Shown: positions 9,511 to 21,497, numbered from the stretch's first letter. The stretch: DNA of 64,000 bases from Rosa chinensis (GCF_002994745.2 NC_037088.1:3477001-3541000); one strand, 5' to 3'. The notes: generated by a model from the sequence alone, not told the origin. Numbers and translations: made by a program.

Positions 9511-10761
9511 TCATAGCCTACGGCAAGTATCGAACGAAAAAAACCAAAAGGAAACAACAAAAAATACATAAAATGACAAGGAGCTCAGTTCCACAATTTT
9601 GAAATGATGTGATCTTGCTTTCCTCTCTGGCCTTGGAGGAGCGTTCGTCAAACCCTCATTTCCAGTTGCGTCGACCATGACCCAAGACTTGAAGTATGGA
9701 ATCGGTCCAGAGAGCTGGTTGTTAGAAAGTGACAATTGTGTCAAGGCTCCCAATTGATCCGCTAAAAATGAGGGTATCCGACCTGAGAGTTTGTTATTTG
9801 AGAGATCCAAAGTTTCTAATTCCGTGAGGAGGGAAAAATGCTTCGGAATTCGTCCTTTAAACAGGTTGTTACTGAGATTTAAAGCAATCTGCAAAGATGT
9901 AGGCATCCTTGGAATGTCACCATTCAAGTGATTCTGACCAAGTTGGAGTTCTAACAGACTACTCATGGAGGCAAGTGTGGCGGGGATTTTCCCATTTAAC
10001 ATATTTGAAGATAGAATCAAAACTTCCAGCTTGGAAAGATCTCCCATTCCCTGAGGAATAGACCCGTAAAGACTATTTGTGCTTAGATCAATCAGAGTCA
10101 AATTCTGATAGCCCACAATTTCAACAGGCATTACACCGTGAAATCCATTGTTAGAAAGCACAAGCTCCTCCAAAACCATGCATTTCCCAAGATGAGTAGG
10201 AACAGACCCTCCAAAATGGTTGAAGCTAAGGTTCAAGCTTTTAAGCCCAATCAACCCATCCAGCTCCAAGGAAATGCTCCCAAACAAACTGTTATGAGAG
10301 AGGTCCAAGAACTCCAACCCAGCAAACCCAACAAAGCTAGGCAAGGAATCAGTCAAATTGTTATAACTGAAATTGAGTAGCTTTAGCCCATCTATGCTTC
10401 CACAAGCTGTGATAAACTCAGATGGGATTGTAGTCAGAAGGTTGTGTGACACATCAAGAATCTGCATGGACTCGATTTGGCAAACAATTGGAAGAAAATC
10501 CGAGGAAGATAGAGACCAATTTGATAGAGAAATTTGGGTTACAGATGAATGGTTCAGGGGATTGCACTCGACTCCTTCCCATTGACATGGGTTTGGTTCA
10601 TGGTCGATATCCCATAACCATGTAGTAGTGTTTAGACTCTTGGAGAGATTGATCATAGTGGTTATTTGGTGTGAGGATAGTTCAGACAGCACCACAGGAA
10701 TAGGATAACAAATAAAAAAGAAATAGAAGAATAGAGAGCTGGTGTGCCCATACTTGGTCAT
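9511..10761 (-). CDS. LRR receptor-like protein without kinase
   Basis: Best-preserved member of the local LRR family. The first ATG on the minus strand is at 10761 (an in-frame GTG lies 12 bases upstream). The 416-residue product begins with a signal peptide (SSLFFYFFFICYPIPVVLS), then an N-terminal cap with paired Cys/Trp (NPCQWEGVECNP near residue 60) and about ten plant-type LRRs (LxxLxxLxLSxNxLxGxIP) to near residue 370. After the repeats comes a short basic linker and a hydrophobic run (FYVFFVVSFWFF), then the stop. No kinase domain follows. Related copies end in another frame with ISKLWN, so the last 30 or so residues may come from a frameshift. Expected location is the cell surface or apoplast. 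The repeat style resembles LRR-XI or PXC-type receptor kinases, but I cannot assign a specific orthologue. Confidence 0.72.
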   Translation of the reverse strand: MTKYGHTSSLFFYFFFICYPIPVVLSELSSHQITTMINLSKSLNTTTWLWDIDHEPNPCQWEGVECNPLNHSSVTQISLSNWSLSSSDFLPIVCQIESMQILDVSHNLLTTIPSEFITACGSIDGLKLLNFSYNNLTDSLPSFVGFAGLEFLDLSHNSLFGSISLELDGLIGLKSLNLSFNHFGGSVPTHLGKCMVLEELVLSNNGFHGVMPVEIVGYQNLTLIDLSTNSLYGSIPQGMGDLSKLEVLILSSNMLNGKIPATLASMSSLLELQLGQNHLNGDIPRMPTSLQIALNLSNNLFKGRIPKHFSLLTELETLDLSNNKLSGRIPSFLADQLGALTQLSLSNNQLSGPIPYFKSWVMVDATGNEGLTNAPPRPERKARSHHFKIVELSSLSFYVFFVVSFWFFSFDTCRRL

Positions 10762-10773
10762 TTCAGCTTGCAC

Positions 10774-11420
10774 CTACTCCTTTTGCTGCTAAAAGATAGG
10801 ATAGGAAAGCATGTGAATGTGAGAGAGTAATACATGCACAAGAATGCAACAGGTTACATAGCAGTTTGAATAAGAGACGGTTAAGAGAGATGTTGGGCGT
10901 GTTGGAAGGGGGAGTTTGACTGGACGTACTGTTCTAGTCTTTTCACCGTAGAATTATAGCCTAAAACAAAAGTCATCCAAGGAAGGTTGGGTGGTGTTTC
11001 CCATCTTTTTCTCAATAAGAATGGAGCCTTTGCCACGCTTAACTTGAAGAAAAATTTGGCTCCCTTGAAAATCCAAAGCCGACTAGTCGTAGCTTTTACT
11101 AATGGCAAACTGTCCTTTTGCAAGCAATCAAGATGAGTTCGAGAATCCAAGTATTCGCTGCAAGCAGTGATAGTGCCACTGACAAGAACCAGAAGGTTAA
11201 TGTTGAATGGATGCATAAGCTGGACAAGGAGATCTTCCAATGGATTTATAAGTCTCCAGTGAAGAGTTAAGATACTGAATCCTACAATTCAAGAGGAAAA
11301 GAAAAGGTATGTGCATTATGCATGTAACCAATCCTGGATGTTATCTCCTTATCTAAAGTAGATTAATACAGGCAGATAACTTTAGTCGAAAAGGTGTATA
11401 ATTTTTTTTTATTTAATTTT
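10774..11420. other. Upstream region of the LRR gene
   Basis: Non-coding 5' flank of the LRR gene, ending where the copia element is inserted. It is closely repeated at 37062-37676, upstream of another LRR N-terminal fragment (for example agagatgttgggtgtgttgg there), which shows that promoter and gene were duplicated together. The frame at 10881-11240 is not supported as a gene. Confidence 0.65.
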
Positions 11421-11666
11421 TTTTGTAAAACTACAGTAAACGAATTTGAGAGAGAGAGAGTATAGACGTAGAGAATAGAATGTGTGTATTATTTATCTCA
11501 CAATGAGGAGCCTTATATAGGACTACATGGTGTACACAAAAGGGTAATGCTTAATTACAATCCAATCACTCCTACAATTACAACCTATCAATCACCAATC
11601 TATAGGGATAGACACCTATTACTCAACATCTATTTACATGATTAATATCCACAAATATTTACAACA
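11421..11666 (-). repeat. 3' LTR of the degenerate copia
   Basis: 246 bp; it matches 18431-18673 with about seven substitutions and a 3-bp indel (gattaatatcc versus gattatcc). Its outer end reads tt rather than tg, probably a point mutation. A TATA-like ttatatagga lies at 11513-11522. Confidence 0.88.
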
Positions 11667-11721
11667 CTCCCCCTTGGATATTCCATGTCAATAGTGTTGC
11701 ATAGGCTGAGCGCTTCTAAGT

Positions 11722-12125
11722 TGCCTCGTCAAAAACTTTGCCAAGTAATAAAAACCCTGTGGGAAAAAAAAAACAATCTTGGTCGAAGGAGAAAAAGAGC
11801 ACAACGCGCTTGAGTGCGGAGTAGCAGTATCACAGCTTTAGAGATAGGTGAAGTCTTCTTATCAGCACCATAAGTAGGTAGTATGTCTACGAGAGGGATG
11901 CGTTAGAGTTGCTACACCAAAACCTTGCCCGGTAAGCCCAGTGGGAGAAACCCGTGGTCGAAGGGAAAAGATGAGCAAATGCATGTATATGTTGAATCAA
12001 AGCATCTTCAGGATGTAGTATAAGTGGAGTGACCATGCTAAAGATGTGCCTCGTTAAAACCTTGCCAGGTAACAAAACTCAGTGGGACAAAATAACCCCG
12101 GACGAAGGACAAAAAGAGTACACGA
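11722..12125. repeat. Three copies of a conserved copia 3' UTR motif
   Basis: The phrase gcctcgt(t/c)aaaac.ttgcc...gtggga...gg.cgaagga occurs at about 11722, 11912 and 12048. The same motif appears once, in the opposite orientation, at 46793-46865 just before the 3' LTR of the related element. Here it has been triplicated with spacer sequence between copies. It is non-coding and lies upstream of the purine tract in element orientation. Confidence 0.75.
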
Positions 12126-12551
12126 TGGTCAAGTGGGTATGCTTCAAGATACTCCCCCTGATTTCGACTCCCCTTGAAAATTACATGTTAGACCAATACC
12201 TTGAACATGCTTCTGGAATGTAGACTTTGGTAGTGACTTGGTAAAGAGGTCTGCACGATTGTCTTCAAATCAAATATGCTTAACTTCAATCTTCTGATGC
12301 TCCTGTTGTTGCTAATTGAAGGAGAACTTCGATACAATATGTTTGGTGTTGTCTCCTTTGATGAAATTCATCTTTATCTGCTCTATGTAAGCAGCATTAT
12401 CCTCGTAGATAATGGTTGGTTCATCAGTGGTGGAATGCAGTCCACATGTGCTTCGAACATGTTTTGTAACGGCTTTTAGCCATGTACATTCACATTCTGC
12501 TTCGTGAAGAGCTAGTATCTCAGCATGATTCGAAGAGGTAGCAACAAGTGT

Positions 12552-14940
12552 CTATTTCGTAGACCTCCAAGAAATTGCAGTATTCCCAATGGTAAAGACA
12601 TAACCAGTTTGGGAACGTGCCTTGTGCGGGTCTGATAGATAGTCTATATCAACATATCCAACAAGGCAAGCATCATTCTGAGGATCAAGGGGGTTTGATC
12701 CATTCCTTGATGCGTAGGGATAGAATAAGCCCATATCTGCCGTACCTCTAAGGTAGCGAAAAATGTCTTTTATGCCATTCCAGTGGCGGCGTGTTGGCGC
12801 AGAGCTATATCTAGCTAACAAGTTCACATCGAATGAGATGTCCTATCTAGGGCATTGAGCCAAGTACAATAATGCGCCTATTGCACTTAGATATGGGACT
12901 TCTGGCACCAATATCTCTTCGTTATCATCTGCAGGATGATACGGTTCTCTCTAGACTTCAGACGACCATGGGTGTGCTTGCTTTTATCCTCATTAAAGCA
13001 TCTTAACATCTTCTGGATGTAATTTGGTTGATGGACCAAAATTTCATCTGCACTGTGCTCGGGCTCCAGGTCCAGACAATAATTTGTTCTCCCAAGGCCT
13101 TTCATCTCAAATTCCAACTTCAGGTGCTTTGCGGTTTCCTTGATCTCTTCAGGAGTATCGATCAAATTCATGTCATTGACATAGACCGCCACAATTCCAA
13201 ACTAGGAACTTGTTTCCTTAATAAACAAGCATGGACATAGTTTATTGTTCACATATCCCATCCCGATCAAATATTCACTTAGACGGTTATACCACCTCCG
13301 TCTAGATTGTTTCAATCCATAAAGTGAACGCCTCAAAACTAATGGAGAGCGTGTTCCGTAGTCTAGAACTATTTGCATCAGGTATATTAAGTCCTTCAGG
13401 AACTTTTATGTGTATCTCTGTATCGTGATCCCCATAGAGATAAGCTGTGATCACATTCATAAGCTGCATATTCAGTTTTTCGAAAACTACCAAACTGATA
13501 AGGTAGCGGAATGTTATGACGTCCATTACGGGAGAATACACCTCCTCGTAATCAATCACAAGGCGTTGAGAAAATCTTTGCGCCACTTGATGAGCCTTCT
13601 GTATCACAATCTCGTTTTTCTCATTACGCTTCCTTACAAATACCCATTTAAATTCTACGGGTTTAACATGGGGAGGTGTGGGAACGACATGCCCAAACAC
13701 CTTTCTCTTTGTCAAGGAATCTAATTCGACCTGGATTGCTTCTTTCCATTTTGGCCAGTCATCTCTACGTTGACATTCATCAACGGAGCGAGATTCGATG
13801 TCATCGCTATTTATAATTTCGGTAGCTACTGCGAATACAAATATATCATCGATGATAATCTCAATCCGATTCCAAATCTCACTAAATTTACCGAGATTTC
13901 TCTATTCTCGGGAGTGGGTTCAAATGTTGGAGCATCCCCCAACATCGTCTCTTCTAGGACAGACCCATAATCCGGATTTATCTCATGAGATTAATCGGTT
14001 TGAGATTGCGATGTCAAGAAAATTCGTTTGTGCCAAATATACCCTCTTCTGGGGATAAGAATCCTTCGAACCTAATGGTCTACCTCACTTCTGGGCAGGG
14101 ACATATGACTGGTTAGCCGCCATGGTCGTACCTCGTCCATCTGGGACGACACATCCTACAGGGACGTCTATCCTTGCAGGCACATTTGCAGCAGGTATAT
14201 ATGATCTCGTCACTTTTGCTAGATCAGAGAAAATGTCTCTATAGATCTAGAATTGTCTGCACTTCAGTATTTTCATGCGGTTTGGGGATCAAGATGAGAC
14301 ATTGTGGGGACATTCCATGTTAATTCACGCCGTTCATCAGGAACGGTGACGTTCTTATCTCCCCCTAACGGCGGGAAGACTGTCTCATCAAAGTGACAAC
14401 TAATCCGCAAATCTAACAGTAAAGAGATCGCCTGTCAAGGGCTCTAAAGAGCACATAATGGATGTGATTCATAATCGACATACACGCCCATCATTTGTTG
14501 AGGACCCAATTTTGTACGTTGTGACAGCACAATTGGCACGCGGACTGCATACCCAAATGCGCTTAAGTGCGAAACATCAGGTTCGTACCCAGTCACCAAC
14601 TGTAGCGCGGAGTAAGGTTGGGTAGCAGTGAGCCTCAACGGGACCAACATAGCTGCATGCAAGATTGCATAGCCCTACGCAAAAACTAGGAGCTTGGTGA
14701 GCATTACCAAGATTCTATTTGCGAGACCATTTTGGGTGTGAACATGGGGAACTATATGTTCAACATCAATCCCAAGGGATATGCAATAATCATCGAAAGA
14801 CTTCGATGTAAACTCTCCGGTATTATCAAGTCTTATAGACTTTATGGGATAATCCGAGTGGTGAACCCTCAATTTCATTATCTGGGTGAGAGTTTAGCAA
14901 AAGCAGCGTTTTCTTGTGGACAATAGTGTAACATGTGATC
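12552..14940 (-). pseudogene. Copia pol remnant (integrase, RT, RNase H)
   Basis: Broken frames in order on the minus strand: integrase pieces at 14675-14878 (SIRLDNTGEFTSKSFDDYC, VHTQNGLANR) and 14444-14662; the start of reverse transcriptase at 13302-13715 (VKPVEFKWVFVRKRNEKNE); the catalytic region at 12887-13192 (AVYVNDMNLI, where active relatives have YVDD, so the first catalytic Asp is changed); RNase H at 12552-12827 (ISWRSTK). Several frameshifts and stops and the lost catalytic residue leave no possibility of activity. Protein similarity is highest to the element at 43246-46710. Confidence 0.85.
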
Positions 14941-15899
14941 ACTTTGTCGATACATCAACCAAAACCATTAATATTTAACTGGTCCACATGGTGGTTGGAT
15001 ATGTCCACAAATTTCCCTTGCATTCTGTGCAGAAAAATGGTGGTGTATGTACTAGTCTTTGCATATGATGGTATAGTATTAAATATTCTTAACGAGTATG
15101 GCATAGTGTGTCATTATATACAAGACCCTTATTCAGAAGAGGATGCACCTGCGATGAGTTGAGGATACGGTGCATCATACTTTGACCTGGGTTTTCCCAA
15201 ACGGTCGTGTCATAGCAAGTAGTTGCTTGAATTAGTTAGCTTCTAGCTAACAGACTTCAATTTTCTCCCATGTACTCTTCTGGCCACACACTTAGAGGTT
15301 ATGCAAAGATATTATACTCATTTTTCTCAGTGATTTCAACGTGGTAACCGTTGGTTCGAATATCCTTAATACTCAATAACGTTCTTCTGGAACGTGGAGA
15401 TTATAAGGCCTCATTAATGGTAGGTTCAGTACCATTGGACAACATATAGTGGGTTTTGCCATAACCATCTATCAGGTTGGATTGGCCTGATACGGTTGTC
15501 ACAGAGGTATGAATAGACAATAAGTTTGAAAAATATCTCCGATCTGGGAGTATGGTGTGCGTAATAGCACTTTCAACCTAGACAACAAACTTCCCCACAG
15601 AATATACCTATTCATTTATTTAATTCAATGGATCACATGTATAAATAAGTTTATTGAATTAAATATATTCGAACATAACCACATTTCCATAATCCAAAAT
15701 GATTGAAAACATAAATCACCAAAATCCGAAGATGTTTTATTCATTAAGATGAAATAGATATGGCACAAGGGGCCAATTATACCCATGTCTTCGAGTTCTA
15801 ATCCTCGGTATGTTCAGTAACTGCCTGACAATCCATGATCTCTAGTGTGGAATCGATAGAAAATGACCCTTCAATAAAGTTGATATTTTGAGTTCCGCG
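14941..15899. other. Internal, decayed region of the degenerate copia
   Basis: This should hold pre-integrase and protease sequence by position. I could not recognise a convincing domain in any frame, so it is either strongly diverged or rearranged. Confidence 0.45.
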
Positions 15900-16465
15900 A
15901 ATGGCGTAATACTCATCTACTGCTTAGGCTATCGCACAACAGGTGCGGGACCAGCAGTCAATTCCTCCACATCGATAACAAAGATCATGCTGATTTTGGT
16001 GGTGACAGGCCGGACCAGTGTTCCTTTCAACTTAGGCTTGTTGAGTTAGGGCATCACGGTTCCCACAACGTGGGCCTTGGCCACATGGAGCTGGATTACA
16101 TGCACCTTGGCCTCTTGGGACTTGGCCACGTGGCTGACGGTCATATGGGTTATTTTTGTTCTACCAATCGTGTCTTGCTTCAAGCAAGAAAATTGTCCTC
16201 TGATGGTGAAAGTGCTCTTCCAGAGCAACCCAAAGAGTCTGTGTATCCTCTTAATCGGATACTTAACTTGGAGTGCTCTCATCATATGTTTCTTTATGAA
16301 CATTATGGCCCTCGCCTTAAAAGCTTCAGTGACGACATTGTCAATATCGATTGTTGATCTCATCTTCTTTGCAGTCAGATGAATTTCCACATCTTGAGTT
16401 CACTTTAGATAGTTTCTTCTGGAGACCTCCAAAGCAACAAAGTCAAACATGTTGAGATTTGACAT
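15900..16465 (-). pseudogene. Copia gag remnant
   Basis: The minus-strand ATG at 16465 begins MSNLNMFDFVALEVSRRNYL, a gag start typical of this copia type, followed after a stop by EIHLTAKKMRSTIDIDNVV (from about 16390) and an IMFIKKHM stretch that aligns with IRRHMDKSLRLEY of the element at 41542. The frame then decays; no zinc knuckle is left. Non-functional. Confidence 0.7.
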
Positions 16466-18416
16466 TTCTTACAGGAAAGGAACAAATAATATTAGTGCTT
16501 TAGGTAATATCATCCATAAGCAAGTAATGAGAACTTCAGGTTTTATAACATGGTACGAAAAATCGGATTAGACATGTAAAATCTACTGGATTTATCATGT
16601 GTGGTGAATTTATGAAGGAAACTTCTAGTTTCTTAAACGGCATTATCGAAACTTATCGAAACTACAAGTTCGATATATGTATGAACTACTGGTTCATTTG
16701 GAACTTCTAGTTCATTAGGTATCTGCATTTTCTACACATATATTCTAGTGCGAAGATTTAGACAAGTAACACAATAATATTGAATAGAGCAAATTGAAAT
16801 AATCTCACAAATTTGGATAAATAAAAGTCACAAATCAATTGAGATATTAATTGCATACTACTAATTTAACATATTAACTATCACACAATTATGTGAATAA
16901 ATGCTTCTGGCAATTAATTACACATATTAGATATGGTGAATCTATTTACAATATCAAATCATTTTTCCTTTTATTTTTGATTCTGCTGGACCAAAGAATG
17001 AGTGGGCTTGATAGTGAAGCCTATCGGGCCTAGTCTGCAGGCTTGTGACCCGGGCTTTCATGCTTAAGTCAAATGGTGTGTGAGGCATTCTGGGCTGCTT
17101 GGTCCTACGGAGGGAGAGTGGGCCTACTGGGCTCAGGCTGGTCTGCCAAGGAATGAAAAATTATTACTTAACCCTTTTGGTAACTCCAATTAAATACGAC
17201 CAGGTAAGAGTATGAGATTTAGGTGGAGCGAGGCTCTCTTAAGTACACAGCCTCATTGTATCTTGCCTAGACGTCGCATCGAATTGGGTGCGCCTACTTG
17301 GAAAGATTCATAACCTTTCAATGTTATCGAAACTACGGGTTCGATACGTGTGAACTTCTGGTTCAATATTTATGTATCTAAGGAATTGGGTTCAAATCCC
17401 ATTAATGCTTCTGGCATTTCATATAAATAAATTGGGCAAATGCTTCTGGCATAATGTTTATGTAATAATCGGGTAATAATTTAGCCCATAATGCTTCTAG
17501 CATAAGGAATTATAATGGCATAATTCAAATTTGTGAAACCAAAAATTAAGCCCATAATTCTTCTATCATAATTCATGCAATAATTCAGAATTGTCTCAAT
17601 GTGATAATGAAGTGATTGTGGTAATGAGCATAAATTACAATGGTAATTACTTTGGATAAAATCAATCAAAATCAAATCACGGGTTGATCAATCACCAATT
17701 AATTGGCCTCAAATCTGCTTCTGGCAGAATTAATACTAAATAGTGTTAACACATATTAACTTGCCATAGTGGTACAGCGGACAACATGTTGAGTTGGTAC
17801 CTATTTTAGCTGGGTTCGAATCCCAGCAACTGCATAATCTGTTTTTTCTTTCTTTCTTGTTGAATTGATGTTACTGATATTGATTTGGTACTACTGGACC
17901 AAGTACTACAGATATATAGTTGTAGTCCATAAATTTTTCTCTTTTCTTTTCCAATCAAACAATCCCAAACACATGAACAAATATATACAAATACGTATAC
18001 CAAGTAAATAAATCATGTAGGATTTGTTAGGGTTCATGCATTATGGTGATTTTTCATATTCAATCAATAGGCTCAATAAGCAAGAAGCATGAATATAAAA
18101 TTAGGTTTTGGAAAAAATTACTTGATGAAGGACGGGTAAATCTTCAGCTTATGTGTGTAGAACTGAGAAGGTTGTCTTCTCAGCCAATCCAAGAGCTATT
18201 CGCCTATTCTGGACAGCTCCCACTTCGAATGGTGTACAGGTCTCAAAACGACTCCAATAAGAATGAAATTTGGAAGGCAGATAGAAGAGGCAAAGACGAA
18301 CAACTTTGATGAAGGAAATATTTTGATCTGAGGTCCCGATAAAGAGGTTTCGGGGTGTGCAAACAGGCTGCAGCAGGGGGGTTTTTTTTTCTCTGGCTAG
18401 GGCTTGGGTTAGAGCT
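16466..18416. other. Leader of the degenerate copia, repeat-rich
   Basis: Non-coding leader between primer site and gag. From about 16620 to 17720 it contains many scattered copies of aacttctggttc and tgcttctggcat. The part 18120-18320 matches, on the minus strand, the leader of the related element (about 40925-41030: caaagttgttcgtctctg). A tRNA-like pol III unit lies at 17763-17847. Confidence 0.6.
17763..17847 (+). other. tRNA-like pol III promoter pair, degenerate
   Basis: TGGTACAGCGG at 17770-17780 fits the A box and GGTTCGAATCC at 17813-17823 is a perfect B box inside a 5-bp T stem (ctggg/cccag). They are 43 bases apart, as in a tRNA gene, and six Ts follow at 17842-17847. The acceptor and D stems do not pair, so this is not an intact tRNA; it may be a decayed tRNA, a SINE head or a chance match. 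Confidence 0.4.
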
Positions 18417-18430
18417 TCGTGCTAATAACG
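18417..18430 (-). other. Primer-binding site, unusual type
   Basis: Directly inside the 5' LTR the minus strand reads CGTTATTAGCACGA, one change from CGTTATCAGCACGA at the same place in the element at 40634. It does not resemble the initiator tRNA-Met 3' end used by the other copias here. Confidence 0.65.
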
Positions 18431-18673
18431 TGTTGTAAAACTATAGTAAACGAATTTGAGAGAGAGAGAGTATAGACGTAGAGAATAGAATGTGTGTATT
18501 ATTCATCTCACCATGAGGAGCCTTATATAGGACTACATGGTGTACACAAAAGGGTAATACTTAATTACAATCCAATCACTCCTACAATTACAACTTATCA
18601 ATCACCAATCTATAGGGATAGGCACCTATTACTCAACATCTATTTACATGATTATCCACAAATATTTACAACA
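18431..18673 (-). repeat. 5' LTR of the degenerate copia
   Basis: 243 bp, partner of 11421-11666. It begins tgttgtaaaac and ends tttacaaca on the plus strand, with canonical TG...CA ends. The flanking ATTTT at 18674-18678 matches the left flank. Confidence 0.88.
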
Positions 18674-20112
18674 ATTTTTTTATTTTTTTATAAATTAAAT
18701 AGAGGATTAGGCGATATTAGTTCCTCTGCGATAGCCGATTTGGGGTGACCGGCACCCACCCGCAATCTCGAAAGAAAGGGGGCCATCACAACCGGGAACC
18801 CACTGCCCATCCCTCTATTTTATGTTATTAATAAAAGAAAAGAAAATACAAGAAGAGAGAGGGAACATGAACCAAAACCTCTCTGAGAACAAAATGAGGT
18901 AAAGTACTCAAAGTGAGCAGTAAGCAATAGTTACAAACTGATGGAAAGAAGAAGGACATGCAGTAACCATGCAAATATATGTGACCACGTAGCAACCACA
19001 TATATGGAACACACCTATAGTTCATCAACAACCATGCAGCAGAAATCACCATAACCCAAACCCACCTTTTCATGAAGTCCATCAAGCACCACAAAATTAG
19101 CTAATACGGAAATTCAGTAAACCATGCAGATTGTGAACAAAGGCAGCCGAAGCACAAGGAGGGCAAGAGTCCCACCAATAATGCCCCTCATGATCCACCC
19201 CATAGTTAGCTAAGCAGTCAGCCACTTGATCGATTCCCTTCTCGATAAATATGTGAAAAACGTATCTGCATAGAGGAGAGAATGGTACAACAATTGACCC
19301 AATCAACAGATAGACGCCAAGGGACTAAGCAATTATTATTGGCAAGAAAGTGAATTGCTACCGCTGAATCACACTCAATCTAGAGAGAATTCCATCCTTT
19401 TCCTGATGCTATTGTAACTGCATGAATAATGGCTTGAAGCTCTGCTTTTAGGGCAGTAGCAATACCCATGGAACCAGCAAAACAACCCATACAATTGCCC
19501 AAGTGATCACGAAAAATACCTCCATAGCCGGCTCTGGAGTCCCATGAGCAGCACCATCAGTATTAACCTTTAATTGAAAAGCACAAGGAGCAAGCCAATT
19601 TACTTCATGAATTTGATGTGTTCTTGAGGCTCTACCACTGATTCCAAGAGCACTAAAAATACAAAGCTCATGTACTGAGTTACGCATAATTCCAAAACCC
19701 CAAGAGTCAACCTCTCGAATTTGCAGCTTGATAGAGTGAATCAAATAATCAACCGTTAAGCGACGCTCATCAAAACGAATAGAATTTCTAGCACTCCAAA
19801 GAGAGTAGAAGCTAGCTCCCATCATTCCCCACCAAAGCAATTGCAATTGAGTACCAAAACCATGTTGTAGTGGGTAAGAGAAGAAAACAGATATATCCAA
19901 GAAAAGAGTAGTGACATGAAACCAAGATAAAATTGCGGACCAGACCTCTATTGAGAAAGAGCACTAAAAAAAAAGGTGGTGGGCTGTCTCAACAGATGTA
20001 TGACAGAGGGAGCACATAGAAGCAAAAGAAAAGCCTAGTTGAAGCAAGAGATCATCTGTTAAAACCTTACCATGAAGAAATTTCCATAAAGTAACAAAGT
20101 TACGAGGGCGAA
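18674..20112 (-). pseudogene. LINE 3' fragment: zinc-binding and RNase H-like region
   Basis: On the minus strand 19925-20112 reads as the zf-RVT region that follows LINE reverse transcriptase (WKFLHGKVLTDDLLLQLG), and 19448-19900 continues with the C-terminal RNase H-like region (SLWSARNSIRFDE; FQLKVNTDGAAHGTPEPA, carrying the first catalytic Asp). 19100-19447 continues in broken frames (LWIECDSAVAIH near 19365). A T-rich stretch at 18674-18700 may be the poly-A tail. Reverse transcriptase and endonuclease are absent, so this is a 5'-truncated, dead LINE copy. It lies between the degenerate copia and duplicate block A. Confidence 0.75.
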
Positions 20113-21213
20113 AACACTAAAAAAGTGTATTATAAAGGTGTATAATTACACTAAAAAGGAATACTATAAAGTATAAATACATTATTAGTGCAGACACAAG
20201 ACCATCTACGCAATAGATTCAATTTACACAGGGCTACCTTCGGAGGATAGGTTCTTTCAATGATTTGAACAATTAGAACTTTGTTTGTTCTTGCAATTGC
20301 TCCTATTCCAGTAACCATAAATCAGATCAGAAGCATTACAAGAAAATGGTGCAGAAGTAGAAGAATGAAACATAAAAGCAAACATAGGGTTAGAAAGCAG
20401 CATAAAAAGCAAACTAAATCGAATAATAATTGAACAGCATCCTAGGAACATTTGAAGTGGCACTGACCTCTATCACATAGAAGGCACGAAACCCATATGG
20501 AACTCTCTGGGGAAACTCAATAACTGCAACAGGATAACTGGACATTGTTGTTGCATCTAGTACATGAATTGCTGATTTTCTGGATGGTCAAAATTCAAGT
20601 TCAAATTGCATTCTATACTCCAGAAGACTGAACCATACAAATGATACTACAAAGATGAAAGATATATATTCTTCGTCAGTTTAACTGTCAATTACAAATG
20701 GAAATAAGCAGTATCATATGAGTTCTAAGGGGTGCAGAGGATGAACTTCAGAACTCAGAAGTGATCAGGGACAGAGTCAAAGTCCACCTTTGTTGGGCAC
20801 CTTTCTCTTTTCTTTTTGGGTGGGCAGTCCAGACAATGGAATAGGATTATCTAATCAAAGGTTTAAAGTATAGTACACAGTTCATTTACACAGATCATTA
20901 TATGCTTAATCAACACAAATATTACACAAATGATTTAATTCACATAAGCAAATCAAAGGTTTGATTCTATTTTCACACATCTTTTACTGTAAACACTAGC
21001 ACTGTCATCGACTTCAGGTCTAATAAGTTTGCAACACAGTTGAATTCAGTAGCAAGCATTTGTACTAAATTAGGACAGATGTACATTTTAGAACAAGATA
21101 TATCATGAAAGCCTACTGATGATTTAGCACATGAATTAGATTGAAATGAAACTTAGTAAGTAGTGTGAAAGATGTGAGTAGCACCCAGTATTCTCATTAT
21201 GTACAAAGAATAT

Positions 21214-21444
21214 TGTTGAAGGAAAGAAGTTGTCAAAGGAAAGAATTGCTGAAGGAAAGAAGCTATCAAAGGAAGGAATCCCACCATATCAGTTAACTGA
21301 TTCTGTAAAATAGCAATGAGTCAATTGTGTATATATTAGAACTTGATCCTAGGCCATAATTGTGGATCAGGTATGTAAATGAGATGTATAAAACATGTAA
21401 ACTGATACAACATTAATCAAGAATCAATTTTCTATTTATCTTTA
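21214..21444 (+). repeat. 5' LTR of the copia in CCD1
   Basis: 231 bp starting tgttgaagg and ending atcttta (TA rather than CA at the end, the same in both LTRs). It contains internal near-repeats of gaaggaaagaag. TATA-like tgtataaaac lies at 21385-21394. Confidence 0.92.
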
Positions 21445-21497
21445 TGGTATCAAGGCATTCGTTCTGAGGCATAACATGAAAAACAAACAAACCATCC

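Larger units (their letters stand above)
11421..18673 (-). mobile_element. Degenerate Ty1/copia element with both LTRs
   Basis: Two LTRs (11421-11666 and 18431-18673) bound a decayed copia in minus orientation, flanked by ATTTT at 11416-11420 and 18674-18678 (a low-complexity but consistent 5-bp target duplication). Coding remnants in order are gag (about 15900-16465), integrase, reverse transcriptase and RNase H (12552-14940). A purine-rich tract abuts the left LTR (minus AAGGGGGAG) and the primer site abuts the right LTR. Leader, primer site and gag-pol resemble the younger element at 40426-47119, so the two belong to one lineage. About seven LTR differences make it the oldest complete copia here. 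Confidence 0.88.

Noticed and set aside
9511..10761. A full LRR receptor kinase
   Set aside because: No kinase subdomain (GxGxxG, HRD, DFG) was found downstream on the minus strand; the gene ends soon after the LRRs.
10881..11240. A 119-codon minus-strand gene
   Set aside because: No recognisable motif, and its copy at 37100-37550 does not keep the frame, as expected for promoter DNA.
17763..17840. A functional tRNA gene
   Set aside because: Only the T arm folds; acceptor and D stems do not pair and the anticodon arm has mismatches.
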